This document shows positions 21,122 to 32,583 of a stretch of DNA of 64,000 nt, in pieces. The notes under the pieces were generated by a model that saw nothing but the letters and a program-made list of their open reading frames with translations, searched no databases and was not told the origin of the DNA. The DNA is from Aspidapion aeneum (taxonomy: Eukaryota > Arthropoda > Insecta > Coleoptera > Brentidae). The stretch lies in NCBI GenBank assembly GCA_963576565.1, contig OY755039.1, forward strand, positions 77,040,789 to 77,104,788, read 5' to 3'. The position numbers and the translations under genes were made by a program. Each line of letters begins with the position of its first letter. Position 1 is the first letter of the stretch.

Positions 21122-21990
21122 AAATTAAAAAGTAAATTTAGAAAAAAAAAAACTTTTTGAAAACAAGCTTTTATAAAATGGACTAAAAAGCATAAAATAA
21201 CTTTTTTAATGTTCTGTTATCTTAATAATAAAAGCGATGGGCGTATTTAATATTAGGTACACAACCGATGATGAGCCGACACTTCTTTTTCAATGTGACA
21301 AAATAAATCGACACACTGCATGTCGCGGATGATCTGCCTAATATGAAGCAGGCGTAATAATGTCCATCCATATCAGAAAAATGTAAGGGTAGCTTGAGTA
21401 GGGTTGGGTTGGGTTGGGTTAAATTCAGCGGCGTAGCGTGCCCGAAAGGGCGGGGGGGGCGACAGCTAAAAAGGGCGCCTCTGATGACTACTACTGATGA
21501 AAAATCTTATGGCAAAAAAAAACCAAAAGGTCAAAAAGGCGCCTCTCACAAATCTTGCGACCAAAAAAAAAAAAAAAAGTCACAAGGGCGCCTCTGACGA
21601 ATCTTGCAACTAAAAAAAAAAAAAGAAAGGTCATCATGTATGAGGGGGCGGCCGATACGTCACAAGGGTGCCTCTCCCACCTATGGGGCGCCACTACCCT
21701 CGGGGCGGGGGGGGGCGACGAACCCCCCGCGCCCCCCCCCCCCCCCCACGCTACGCCGCTGGTTAAATTGTCTACCCTTACATTTCTCTGCTATAATATA
21801 ATGAATTTGGATTTTCACTGAACTTCGAGTTAACAAGGCTAGAACAAAAAGGGGTAAATTTCCTTTAATAGGCCCATCGCTTTTATTATTATGATATCAG
21901 AACTTTCAAAAAGTTATTTTATGCTTTTTAGTCCATTTTATAAAAGCTGTTTTCAAAAAGCTTTTTTTTCTAAATTTATTTTTTACCTTG
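21122..21990. mobile_element. Inverted-repeat element interrupted by a hAT
   Basis: 21125-21245 (AAATTTAG..., AAGCTTTTATAAAATGGACT, AAAAGCATAAAATAAC, TAATAATAAAAGCGATGG) is complementary to 21868-21990. A second inner pair, ATGTAAGGGTAG (21381) and CTACCCTTACAT (21771), stands on either side of the hAT insertion. No coding sequence. Confidence 0.6.
21426..21761. mobile_element. Non-autonomous hAT, CAGCGGCGTAGCGTG termini
   Basis: Perfect 15 bp TIRs, CAGCGGCGTAGCGTG and complement, are flanked by GTTAAATT at 21418-21425 and 21762-21769. Inside are G and C homopolymer runs and three degenerate GGCGCCTCT...AATCTTGC...A-run units (21474-21630). The frames over these are low-complexity artefacts. 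Confidence 0.9.
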
Positions 21991-22132
21991 ACAAACCAAG
22001 AACAAATTACCTTAAACATTCGACTTTATATGAAATCTACGAATACCTTAAGTTTATATCGTTTAAAATAGATATATTATGGCCCTAATAAAAATAATAA
22101 AGTCAAAATACAACATTTTGCGAATTACAATA

Positions 22133-23081
22133 GACTCGCGCTGGTGTGAACACACGCTTGTGTGACCCTCCCAGTAGTGTGAACAGTAAAGATCAATATA
22201 TTCTGCCGTCCTAAGTAAGAACCACTTATCTGCAAAAAAATAAAAAATGGGTTAGGACCGAAAACGGCTTTAAATACGTTATAATTTGTAACTTTTTTTT
22301 GTTTTAATACTTAGGTATTGCTACTAGAAACCCATCAACATTAACCAACAAAAAAAATTTATTACTATTTGACTCTTGGCAACCATTTAAACTTTAAACT
22401 CGCTTTTCCGAAATAAGTGAAAATGTAAATAGGTGGGTCTTACTAAGGACGGCAGTATTATAGTAGTATAAAGATTAATATAAAGTAAAAGAGGTGTTAA
22501 TCAAATGGTAAAATTTAGGGGAATTACCGAGAATTACTTAGTTTTAATTCGTTTTTTGTGGTAAATACTAGTACCATTTCATGTTTTGCTTTGTAAAATG
22601 GTAAAAATCAAGACGTCTTTAATTCTTGCTCCCAGAAGTAAGTTTGGAAGGCGAATCTGAGAACGAAGTGAAGACACCTTAAAAAGTTGCAGTAAAGTAT
22701 GTTTTGGAATCACTGAAAGTGGTTACATTATATAGTGTTATGTTAGAGCCTAAGAAATATTGAGACCGAGCAGTAGCCACTCATTCATCTGCTAGATAAG
22801 TTCGGACTAAAATAACATATTTTACCTAATGATACGTAAATTTTGAAGTTTTATAAAAATTCATAATTGTAGTATTTGTCGATACTTTAAATTGTCATTT
22901 TCAGCAGAAACTTGATTTGCTCTAAATTTATAAGTATAGTTACATTTAAAAGTTGATAAGTATGGATTTATTATATCTTACCAATAATAATATTTCGGTT
23001 TTAGAATAGACCTTCCGTAGTGTGAACGGTCTCCATGGTATAAACGTGCAGATTTTTTTCGTGTTCACACTAGCGCGAGTC
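22133..23081. mobile_element. TA-flanked MITE, GACTCGCGCTGGTGTGAACAC termini
   Basis: The 21 bp TIRs, starting GACTCGCGCT, differ by one base. TA precedes (22131-22132) and follows (23082-23083), fitting a Tc1/mariner-type element. The subterminal GTGTGAAC motif repeats several times. There is no ORF, and a second MITE is nested at 22203-22455. Confidence 0.7.
22203..22455. mobile_element. Nested MITE, CTGCCGTCCTAAGTAAGA termini
   Basis: CTGCCGTCCTAAGTAAGA at 22203 is inverted at 22455 (one or two differences over 23 bp). It is flanked by TATT on both sides (22199-22202 and 22456-22459). Confidence 0.65.
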
Positions 23082-23083
23082 TA

Positions 23084-23406
23084 AAAATGGTCTAGATGGG
23101 TGGTAATTGTACAGAGTGTCCCAAATTCAATGTTTCTGGGGGGTTTCGGGTATTTCTAGAAGAGATAGAAAAAAACCTCGATTTTCAAGAAAAGCTTAAA
23201 TGTAAAAACTTTATTTTGATATAGTAATAGTAAGCCGTCTTTTAGCAACGGGGGGTTTGTGAAAAGGGAGCCTATAGCTTTTTTATGTTTGGAAATTTCT
23301 CTTTGGTTTAAATAGCTTTTTGATAGTTTTTTTTTGTTAATAAAGAATCCAAATTTCAAACAAAATTTTACCTGTAACTTTAATTATTTAAGATATTACA
23401 CAATAT
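23084..23406. other. No feature recognised
   Basis: Contains GAGTGTCCCAAATTCAATG and A/T runs. No gene. Confidence 0.4.
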
Positions 23407-23414
23407 GTAATATC

Positions 23415-24525
23415 CAGTGGCGGCGCGTGGTAAAAAACTTTCGGAGTGCACACCAAAAAAAAAATAAAAAATTGCGGCGCAAGCGGATTTTTTTTTTGCA
23501 AATAATTAAAAAATGAGATATTTAATTAGATATTAGTTACCTACCTATTATTATTGAAATTATAAATAAATAATGAATGTATCATACCTAGTTTACATAT
23601 TTTCTCTACTAATGGCAAAGATGAAAATTTAATTGTTTTTAAATATTGCACGCTAATGCTATCAGAATTAGAAACATCCGCCATTGTCGTAAATACCAAA
23701 TCGTTGAAATCAAAACAAACCGCCAGCGCCCGACCGATAATGCCAAATTAGTGGTGTGCAAATACTATCTACTCGATACTTTAATATGGCGGATTCGAAG
23801 TAATGGAATATCCTTCGACGCCAAATACTCGTTACTCGAATCCGGAATGGGACCAAAGCCGAAGTGTTATTTTCGTATCAATTGTATCGGCATCGGCCGT
23901 ATGAGTAACGAGTTTGGAGTACTTGTAATCATTTGGACCGATATTTATATATTGGATTTACCGATAATATAATATAAATAATAAAAAAACCTAATATTCG
24001 AATAGGAAGTATCAGTATCTACTCAATACTTGGAAAAGTAATCGTTGCACATCACTATGCCAAATTGTCTAAGTGCACTAATTAAAAGTGCCCTTGAGCT
24101 CCTCTAACATGCAACGCGAACCACGGGTGCGGGGGGCGTCACGGGGGTGCGGGCGACATCGAGGCTAGTTTTTGCACAGATTTGGTCCTAGGCACTGCCG
24201 CAGGAAGGTTCAGATTCTATGTACTGTAAAATTCTATTGAAACATGTCGTCCTCTCTTTCTATATTTCGTAATTAGAATGCGACACAACATCTACGGAGC
24301 AAATAAAAGTGAGTAATTAGATTCGAACTAACTATATAACGCATCCGCCAGCATGCACCGCAAGTGGTTTGAACACGAATACAAACAAATACATACCGGG
24401 TATTAATTTATAGGTAATATTCCAGTCTAGTGAATTCCGTTTGGGGTAATTATTAATTAAATTTAAGTATTTTTTTAAGTAAAATTTGGGAGTGCACATG
24501 TGCACTTATGGAGAAACCGCCACTG
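23415..24525. mobile_element. hAT element, CAGTGGCGG termini, hosting another hAT
   Basis: The left end CAGTGGCGGCGCGTGG and the right-end complement CAGTGGCGGTTTCTCC are inverted. A subterminal GAGTGCACA box occurs at both ends. GTAATATC (23407-23414) and GTATTATC (24526-24533) match at 7 of 8 bases. No transposase frame remains; the element is interrupted at 23749-24057. Confidence 0.75.
23749..24057. mobile_element. Nested hAT, TAGTGGTGTGCAA termini
   Basis: TAGTGGTGTGCAA at 23749 and the complement TAGTGATGTGCAA at 24057 are inverted. TGCCAAAT precedes (23741-23748) and follows (24058-24065). The 108-codon frame at 23646-23972 crosses the insertion junction and so is not a gene. Confidence 0.85.
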
Positions 24526-24547
24526 GTATTATCTAATGTATTTTTAT

Positions 24548-25372
24548 TACCCAACTGCAGAAAGGAAGGGTAATGTTTTTCGCTTGGATATGTATGTATG
24601 TAAGTATGTATGTATGTATGTAAATATGTATGTGTGTCGCGCAAGAGGCTAAACGGCTGAACCGATTTTGACGAAAAAGGTGTCGTTGAATTGCTACTGA
24701 TTTCGAAGATGCTATAGGCTATATTTTTTTAACAGGAGTCAATATGGCGTTCATCAGACGCCATTTTGTCACATGTTGTCGGCTTTAAGGCATACAAATT
24801 ACCTAAATTTCAGGCGATTTTAAGTAAATACCTTTGATAACCCATTGAAAATGTCCTCTAGTTTGCTGTAATTACTTTGTAGTCCTCCCTGCTTTCACCC
24901 ATCTCCCATCCTGTCATTCCCCCCACCCTCTTAAAAATTCTTTCTGCACACACTTTAAGACCATTTTTCCAACGCCATTTTATTAGTTTCCCCCTCCCTC
25001 TCCTCTCTCCTCACCATCATCCTTATTAGTAATAGTTGTAGCTATAACTTTCCACAAATATAGAGCGATTTCAAAAATTTATTTTGCACATGCTTTAAGA
25101 TTTTTTCAACACCATTTTACTTGTTCCCTCCTCTCTCTTTCCTCCCCCACCTTCACTCAATGGAAGGTAGTATTGTTCGCGTCCGTAGAAAATCTACACG
25201 TACTTTTTGGGTATCGCTAAATGGTAAATGCATAGTGCGTTTTATAAGGCTGAATAAGAATTAAACCTAAATATTGGAAATAAAAAAAAAATAATAAAAA
25301 AAAACACCCAACTGCGACTAGTAGTTACAAGTAGATTTAGCAGTTGGGTGTTTTTTTATAATTTTTTTTATT
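24548..25372 (+). repeat. Family-e repeat, copy 1
   Basis: It starts ACCCAACTGCAGAAAGGAAGGG. A (TATG)n tract follows (24588-24632), then GAGGCTAAACGGCTGAACCG and ATTTTGACGAAAAAGGTGTC, then two ~136 bp monomers rich in CTCCCTC with TAGTAATAGTTGTAGCTATA. It ends in a hairpin, AAAACACCCAACTG (25301-25314) against 25341-25354. A second copy, broken by hATs, spans 61858-63895. Confidence 0.75.
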
Positions 25373-25434
25373 AAGGAATAACCTTCCTTTTATTTGACTT
25401 CTGAAGTCGGTGTAAGATTTCACGAAGACCCTTA

Positions 25435-26572
25435 GGGCCCATCGCATCGACTTTTAAAATTCCCTTTCTTAACTATGGATTGCTTTAATTTTAAGCATGG
25501 CTTATTTTTAAATTTGTTGCACCGAGCAAAAATCTCCTTTTCTTTGTTAAGATGCGGCCACCTTGTGACCCAATCAGGCAACGCCGCTGTTTCAACCAAC
25601 ATAATTTTTAAACTATGAAAAAACAACAACAACACCCAGTACGTCCCAAAATAGTTTTGTCAAAACCCATCAATTTCCTGTGTCAAGTCGCCTTTAAAAA
25701 TTTATTTACAAAAATGAAAGTTCTTGAATTTTTGGAAGAATATTTGGAAGATGATGAAATCGAGATGGTGCTACTAGATTTTTTGGAATTTGGGTGTCCT
25801 TGTCGCCTTGTTGGTACAGTCGCGTATTTTTTCCCGGACTGGTTTACGGTTCCCCATCCAGCCCAGAACAAAATCCGCGCCCGGCCGAAAAATGTACTGC
25901 TCCTAAGGCACAGGCCAATAAGGCACCTGCCCATAATAATAAATTGGGGTAAAATGTAAAGGCAGAAAGGAAAATCGTCTTGTTACTTCATGCACTGCAG
26001 TTTCATTTTCATGCAAGGGTTTTCTTACACTAGTCAGTCCTGTTCTACCCTTACCGCTGTACCCACCAGGCTATGAACAACAGTTAACCAAAAATCGGAC
26101 GAAAATACTGTAATAAAAATTAGATTTAACTTTATTTATAATATTTTTCTTCCTTACAAATCTTTTTGTAATCGATACATAGGTATTTTTTTCACAAAAA
26201 CGTTGTGCCAAAAAAACCAAAATCTAGCCGTTATCTTGTGCAATAAAGTTTTTCAAAATCATTTTTATTTATTTAAAAAAACATGTTTTTTACTTTATTT
26301 ACTTAAAAAAGACAAAATTCACTTTAATCAAAACACTGCTCATTTGTAGGTATTGTCAGTTGCTATGGCTATGCCAGACGTGTTACATTATGTGACCAGC
26401 ATCTTATCTTTAAGCATCTCTTAAGAAACAGTAAAGTCACGAAAAAAGCTGACTTAATTTTAACAACACTAAGGAAGGAATAAGTCTGCCTTTAAGTTCG
26501 GTGCAACGAAATTTTACGAAATAAGGTATTCTTTAGGCTAAGAAACGGAAAAAAAGTCGGTGCGATGGGCCC
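25435..26572 (+). mobile_element. PIF/Harbinger-type element with TTA duplication
   Basis: GGGCCCATCGCATCGACTTT at 25435 is inverted at 26572 (one mismatch in the first 20 bp). TTA stands at 25432-25434 and 26573-26575. It carries a short acidic N-terminal-like frame (25714-25959) but no nuclease domain. Confidence 0.75.
25714..25959 (+). pseudogene. Short acidic frame, possibly Harbinger first exon
   Basis: A frame open from 25615 has an internal Met at 25714, which starts MKVLEFLEEYLEDDEIEMV and then LLDFLEFG. Acidic helical starts of this kind are common at the N-terminus of HARBI1-like nucleases. After ~25 residues the similarity is lost, and the rest (PDWFTVPHPAQNK...) is unfamiliar. 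The catalytic DDE domain is missing from the element. The link to Harbinger rests mainly on the element's TTA duplication and TIRs rather than on this peptide. Confidence 0.35.
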
Positions 26573-26575
26573 TTA

Positions 26576-27553
26576 ATATTTTATTTATTTAATTTTTATA
26601 ATTTATATTGATTTGAAGTAAGTTTTTTGATTATTTTAAAACTTTTAAAACCCAGTATAAAAATAAAATTGTAAAATAAAATCAAACAATATAAAAAAAA
26701 TACATATAAGAATTTAAATAAATAAAAGTTCATTCCATAAGGAGGTAAGAGTTTTTTAATATCTCAAAAACTAAAAGAGACAGATGAAATTTAATCTGTA
26801 GCTTTATAACGGTTTGCTATAGAGCCCTACACTATCAGCGAATACATTGATCACAAGCACTAGTTACAGGTTCCAGAGTGTGCAACAACGTTCTCAAATT
26901 AGCTTTATTTAGTAGTATTAGCGCAGTACAAAATTTGCTTTAAAGAAAACTTACCTATTTATTTTAGATACTTCTAATATATATTTTGTAATTGTTCAAA
27001 TCTCAAAGTCTTGTCTTATATTTAATGTATAGTGTCACTTTTACAATTCTTTGTATCAATATATTTTAGTTATTACCTGGATTAATTTTAAATGATTAGA
27101 ACTAACAAAAATCGCAAAGAAAACAATATACATATTAATTGTAATGAATAAGACACATAAAACATTTAAGTGTGACGAGGTATGACGTAGCTGTGTATAG
27201 CAGCTAAATTTTAAAAAACTTGTTGGCGATCCAAATTTACTATTGTATATATTTTGGTTAAATAAATCTATTGTCTATTATATCAAGATGCGGTTTTTAC
27301 CCTTAACCTTTTCTTAAAAATGAAGCTACGCAAGGGTGGATCCGTTTTTTCTATCTCTCACCCCCAAAAACATCGACCTTGGGACATCCTGTACATCTAA
27401 GGAGACCAGGATTAAATAATAAAAAATATTAGCTATAAACAGTTTTATTATTTATTTGATTTTTAACTTTTCTAAGATACTCGTACAAAAGGTATTGTTC
27501 CTAACATTTGCGAAATGGCAAATAAAACATGGCAATTAGTAATATTGTGGTCC
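26576..27553. other. AT-rich region, no gene recognised
   Basis: Low-complexity AT-rich sequence. No supported coding region. Confidence 0.4.
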
Positions 27554-27693
27554 AACGAAAAGTTTGCACCTGGCTTTTCTCCTTTTTTTGTAGTTAAATT
27601 CAAAAATGCCCCTCAAAAGCAAAATCGACGTGTCCGAGCATTTTTGAATTTAATTACAAAAAAAGGAGAAAAGCTAGGTGCAAACTTTTCGTT
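27554..27693. repeat. 140 bp foldback (hairpin) element
   Basis: AACGAAAAGTTTGCACCT at 27554 begins a ~54 bp arm that is complementary, with two differences, to 27640-27693; the loop is about 31 bp. No clear target duplication. The 166-codon plus frame at 27515-28015 passes straight through both arms and has no recognisable domain, so I do not call it a gene. Confidence 0.7.
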
Positions 27694-28285
27694 ATATTTG
27701 AGCCTACATCATTATTCTTGTAGTCTGCAATGTTTTTCTATGTACTGGGTGGAAAAAATATATTCCATTTTAGTCAAACTTAGTAGGTACCTTGGCACAA
27801 TAGACCCACATGTGGTCGCGGTGCATGGAGGTCCAGTACGTCCTGCAACCACGTTAGAATACGATACAAACAGAACATTTTCCCAAAGCTCCGTTCATTT
27901 AAAATATGTGCTAGCATTTTTTGTTGTAGCGACTGATCGCCTGTTAACATTATTTTTTTTTTTATATAAACATTATGTCACTTTGCTTTATAGAACCAAA
28001 GATACGCCTAGATAAAAACTAAGTAACTCCAATAGCTTGCATTGCTGTAATGCTTATTTACAAAGTTTAATCTTAGTTTTTCTCGAAACTACTGAAAAAA
28101 AGCTAAGAGAGAGTGAGTGCCTTTTACGCATAATTAAGGCATAGCCGAACACCTCTTCACGTCGCGTCGGTTATTTAAAGGCTTTTGCGTGCGGGAAAAT
28201 ATCAATTTTGCACTTATTATAAAAATAACACCATATTATATGGACATTTTTTGTCTCGGTGGAATTGGCTATTATTTTACTGTTT
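27694..28285. other. No feature recognised
   Basis: Spacer between the foldback and the next MITE. Confidence 0.4.
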
Positions 28286-28287
28286 TA

Positions 28288-28437
28288 GGGGCCTGTCCTT
28301 AAATTACGTAACGCTCTAGAGGGGGGGGGGGGTTTGGATACACTCAATGTTTTATTAATGTGTTTTTTCTTGAAAATGCGATACGAGGGAGGTCAAAAAT
28401 CCTGAATTTTTTCGTTACATAATTTAAGGACATTCCC
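28288..28437. mobile_element. 150 bp TA-flanked MITE
   Basis: The ends GGGGCCTGTCCTTAAATTAC and complement GGGAATGTCCTTAAATTATG are inverted, with TA on each side (28286-28287 and 28438-28439). A 14-G run lies inside. Tc1/mariner-like by target site. Confidence 0.6.
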
Positions 28438-28469
28438 TAGTAGGATATGTGGTAAAGTAAAGTAAAGTG

Positions 28470-29645
28470 GAAAAGTTTAGAAAAACATTTCCAAACTAGT
28501 AAGAACCTTTCATTTTAAAATTTGTATTGCAGAACTTGGCTTTACTTTTATCTCAATTCTTTTTACGGAACGCCATTTTCGAGTACTTGGCTTTTTTTTA
28601 CATGAAATGTTTTTGTTATGATTTCACTTCTTTTTTAAAGGAATTGGATAATATTTAATTTTTAAAGTAGTAAAATATGCGGAATATTGTTCAAAACTTT
28701 TGCAATGCCTTACTTAAAATTTTAATGTTTTTTAATTTTTCCCCATGGTTTTATCATAGTTCCTTCAGCCTTCCAAAGGTCAGCTTTCTAGCGTTTCTGC
28801 AAATAGACAATGTTACTTTTACATAATTTTACATGTATAGGGGAGGGAAGTAAATGAAAATTTTCGTGTTTTTAAATTTTTTCCCATGATATTATCATAG
28901 TTTCTATTAGCCTTCCAAAGCTCAGCTCTCTAGCGTTTCTGGAAATTAGCAATGTTACTTTTATATAAATTTACATTTATAGGAGAGGGAAGTAAATTAA
29001 AATGTTGGTGTTTTTAATTTTTTTCCTATAGTTTTATCATAGTGTCTTTTAGTCTTACAAAGTTTAGCTCTCTAGCGTTTCTGGAAGTGGGCAGTGTTAC
29101 TTTTACATAGGTTTACATTTATAGGGGAGGGAAGTAAATTAGAATTTTGGGGTGTTTTAATTTTTTCCTATAGTTTTATCATAGTTTCTATCAGTCTGCC
29201 AAAGCTCAACTCTCTAGTATTTCTGGAAGGGGGCAATGTTACTTTTACATAACTTTATATGTATAGGGGAGGGGAGTAAATTAGAATTTTCGGGTTTTTA
29301 TTTTTTCCAGGGGTTTGGTCATAATTTCTATCAGTTTGCCAAATTTCAGCTTTGTAGCATGTCTGGAAGTACAGTAGAATATTGATGATCTATACATGAG
29401 TGAGTGAGTGAGTGAGTGGCAATTTCGACGTTTTTTGAAATTTCGTAACTACTTTACTACTTTATGGAATTTCATTAAACTTGGAGGGGTTGTTAACTGA
29501 AGATGAAGATCTACGACAGTGCAAAGTTTGAGATTCGAAGCTCATTCCGAAGTAGAGTTTTAGATAGGTCAAGTATCGGCTGAAATGTTTCAAGAAAAGA
29601 TGGTACGGCGCGCGAACTTGGCGAGGCACTGCCGTGCCCTCAGAT
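28470..29645 (+). repeat. Family-c tandem-monomer element, copy 3
   Basis: Complete layout: head with AAACATTTCCAAACTAGTAA and GAACTTGGCTTTACTTTTA, about five ~143 bp monomers, (GAGT)n at 29398-29417, the GAAATTTCGTAACTACTTTA segment, and the tail with GCGCGAACTTGGCGAGGC and a GGCAC-TGCC-GTGCC mini-hairpin near 29625-29638. Confidence 0.8.
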
Positions 29646-30121
29646 TTAGTAAGAAAAAAATCTAAAGTAAAAAAAATATATCCATAAAAGTGGAAACCAT
29701 CAAAAAAAAATATGGTTTTGCATTGCTTTGCTAATTTTAAAATTTGGTAATAGTGCAGATATAAAAAAATGCTATTTTGACTATCCCCCGTATATTATCT
29801 AACAAATTGACAAGAATGACATTATAATAAGTTATGTTGTCTTTAGGTCATTTTTATGCTAATTTAATTTTTTTCGGTCCAGATGTAAGAGTTTTTATTA
29901 TCTGAACGAACACAAAAAGACCATTTTACGAGGGTTTACCGTTCATATCTCAAAAACTGCACATAACAACTTAACTTTATTTATATTTTTTTTAGTTACA
30001 TATCCTACTATAACATACTAAAAATATAGCCAATTCACCAAGACAAAAAATTCCCATATAACCTGTGTAAACGCTTGCTAATTACCAGTTTATCTGAAAT
30101 ATGCCAGACAATATCGACATC
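29646..30121. other. No feature recognised
   Basis: AT-rich spacer. Confidence 0.4.
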
Positions 30122-30129
30122 AAAAAGGC

Positions 30130-30315
30130 ATGGACGCACCCAGGGGAGGGGCCCCGGGGCCCGGGCACCTCCCAAGCCTTAGATTTTTTTACATATTTTC
30201 TACATATTTCATGATAAAACACAAAAAATAGCTTAAAATTTGACTGAGGCTTTGGGCCCCCCCCCCCCAAGAGGCCTCTGGCCACCACCAAGACACATTC
30301 CTGGGTGCGCCACTG
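30130..30315. mobile_element. Non-autonomous hAT, CGCACCCAGG termini
   Basis: The left ATGGACGCACCCAGGGG and the right complement CAGTGGCGCACCCAGG are inverted. AAAAAGGC is found at 30122-30129 and 30316-30323. The interior (CTTAGATTTTTTTACATATT, ATTTCATGATAAAA) is related to the hATs at 56758 and 61924. C and G homopolymers lie subterminally. Confidence 0.75.
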
Positions 30316-30547
30316 AAAAAGGCATGCCATTGCAAACTCGCATGCAATTTTTATATGTTGTTAAGATCCCTGAGAGTACGCCTAGTTCATACCCAAGCTT
30401 GGAACCCTAAAATCCCCGGGCGACGCACAGTGCGGACAAAAATAGGGTTTTTGGGCAATAATCAATATCTTTGTTGTTTTTCAAAAAAGTTAATATTTTT
30501 ATAGGGTATGTGATAAAGTGTAGTCTAAAGGTTAAAATAAGTAAAAC

Positions 30548-30592
<45 letters not shown>

Positions 30593-30776
30593 ATTTTATT
30601 TAAAATATTAAAATATTAAAAAAATAAATTAAAGTACATTCAGTTTAACCTACAGTTACGTTAAAAATAAAAATCAATTTACTTTTGTGTTAGAAATTAA
30701 ACTAAAATTATTTTTTTATTCTGATTCATGGGCGTAGTTAGGAAGGCTTGGGGGGGCTAAGTCCCTTCCAGGAAAA

Positions 30777-30992
30777 TTAAATAAGAAACCCCAAAATAAT
30801 TATTTTTACCATACACACACACACACATTGCACCCTCAGTTTCTTTGTTCTTAAAGATGATTCTAAGAAAACCGTTTTAGGCCGTCCACGACTCGGTCCG
30901 GGTACGGCCTCTGTTTTTGAATCTGTACTTTTTGATTTTTCTGAATCCGTTTTATAACAAAATTTTTCAGATATAATATTTTTATTTAACAA
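30777..30992 (-). pseudogene. GRPxxxFxExSxRTK motif fragment
   Basis: The minus frame reads SRGRPKTVFLESSLRTKKLRV in its middle. A G-R-P-x-x-x-F-x-E-x-S-x-R-T-K-x-x-R motif is one I recall near the N-terminus of large uncharacterised, transposon-associated proteins in arthropods and Hydra. The frame then runs into a CA microsatellite and stops, so it is a fragment. Its position inside the TIR-bounded element 30418-32520 fits a passenger or transposase remnant. Function unknown. Confidence 0.35.
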
Positions 30993-31091
30993 TTCGAAAT
31001 AACGGTTTTGAAAATAAATTTTGTTTCGTCCCGCTAGCTTCCATTTGAGACTGAGACTTTTGCAAAAATTTAATGATGCCTTATTTAGAAT

Positions 31092-31373
31092 TTGGTGATT
31101 TTTGTCAGAAAATTCTTCTTAACCCAACAAGGGTTGAATTTTTTTGAAAATATTTACCACCTTCAGATTTTCGTGAGAGGCCACTCATTTAACAAGTCTG
31201 AATGTTTTATGCTTATGCGTTCTAAAAGTAAAAAAAAAAGTGATAAAATAGTATATTATCCTCTTATGGACTTAAGTGGCACTTTTATCCCGAGAAGAAA
31301 AAATTGTATGCAGCTACAGTTCAGCGAGTGCTCAAAAGATACTTTAGTGATTTTTGAGCCCCGTTTTTATTAA
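31092..31373 (+). CDS. Unrecognised 93-codon frame
   Basis: This frame starts MVIFVRKFF, has a Lys/Ser-rich stretch (RSKSKKKSDK, about residues 43-52), and ends DTLVIFEPRFY. Codon use is not obviously different from the surroundings. I recognise no domain. It lies within the 30418-32520 element on the strand opposite to the GRP fragment and is followed by several GATAAAAAGTG-like motifs. It may be chance. Confidence 0.2.
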   Translation: MVIFVRKFFLTQQGLNFFENIYHLQIFVRGHSFNKSECFMLMRSKSKKKSDKIVYYPLMDLSGTFIPRRKNCMQLQFSECSKDTLVIFEPRFY

Positions 31374-32583
31374 AATTATTTTGCAAGAAAAACAGACTTC
31401 CCATTTTTACGTTTTATCTTTGAACGTCACTTTTTATCCACGGGATAAAAAGTGATACTTTATCCCTAAAATTTGTGATAAAAAGCGCACTTTTGATCTC
31501 CAAAGTGCAAAAAAACTATTTTTTTTTAAATATTCGCCGACACAAACACCAGAATAATTTTTGGCATATGTATATATTTTAAGACTGATAGCAGTATTTT
31601 TATAATTTTATTGACTACCTCAAATTATTGTTTTTGTGCGTTCCCATTGACAAAAAACGGCCAATGCGATATACGATTCTAAAATATTTAATTTTCTATT
31701 TTGCTCACAGGTGACTTAGTACCATAAATATTTTGGGAATTTTTTAAAAATTTATTCACACACACACCTATAACCATTCGCCATCACCAAATAATAAGCC
31801 TCATATCTTCTCCAAATTTAGTGCGATTTTTGACACCTTGCTGCCGCCATTTTTGACGTTGATGAGAGCTGTCACAATTTTATATTTTGTCCAAATGGCG
31901 GCAAGACTGGTTTTAAGGGTATACCTAAACAGGAGATGATGTGATGTGCCTCTCAACCGGGGTGGTAACCAATGTGTTATAAATTATTAGGATTGAAATA
32001 TATTATTTAAAAAAATACAGCACCCTTAGTAGCAGCCAGTAGCAAAAAATTTTTATGCAACCTTTTTGCTAATTCATTGGACTAATATTTAGGATATATG
32101 CCAGACCTTGCAAATCTTTGCAATTTTGCAACCTTAATAAAATTTAAAAAATATTTTTTTTTGTAAGCATAACAGTTTATATTAAATTATTTTAAAAGCG
32201 AGACGTCAATTTGGCAAAATTTTATTTAAACAAATAGCGTAAATATATATCACTGTAATACTTAAAGAAATTTTTTTTTATATTTAAATGCAGAACCAGT
32301 AAAATTAATTTTCTGATAGGTATTTTATATGATTTTTTTGTACCTATTTTAAAATAACGACTTCAACTATTTATTTTGTTAACTTTCGCAGGTGTGACTA
32401 AAAAATAGGTGATGATTACAGATAAACTGGACATTTATCTATACTTTTGTAAAAATAAAACTAAAATGTAACCTCAGTTTTTCGAATATTGCCCACAGGA
32501 GTCCGCACTGTGCGACGCCCCTGATATTCTAAAAATATGCAATATTATTGCAAATTTCGAAATTTTGTAATTTAGATATTTTA

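Larger units (their letters stand above)
30418..32520. mobile_element. 2.1 kb element with CGCACAGTGCGGAC termini
   Basis: GGGCGACGCACAGTGCGGAC at 30418 is inverted at 32520 (GGGCGTCGCACAGTGCGGAC), followed by a GGGCAATA box on both sides. It holds a 32 bp (AT)n at 30557-30588 and two short frames. I cannot assign a superfamily or a duplication. Confidence 0.55.

Noticed and set aside
21400..21420. (GGGTT)4 run, telomere-like
   Set aside because: Too short, and inside an inverted-repeat element; insect telomeres usually use TTAGG.
23646..23972. 108-codon plus frame
   Set aside because: It crosses the precise insertion boundary of a hAT (TSD at 23741-23748), so it cannot be an ancestral gene.
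27515..28015. 166-codon plus frame
   Set aside because: It reads through both arms of a foldback and shows no domain.
29625..29645. GGCAC-TGCC-GTGCC hairpin near the family-c tail as a Helitron 3' terminus
   Set aside because: The expected CTRR end a few bases after the hairpin is not evident, so I kept Helitron origin only as a hypothesis.
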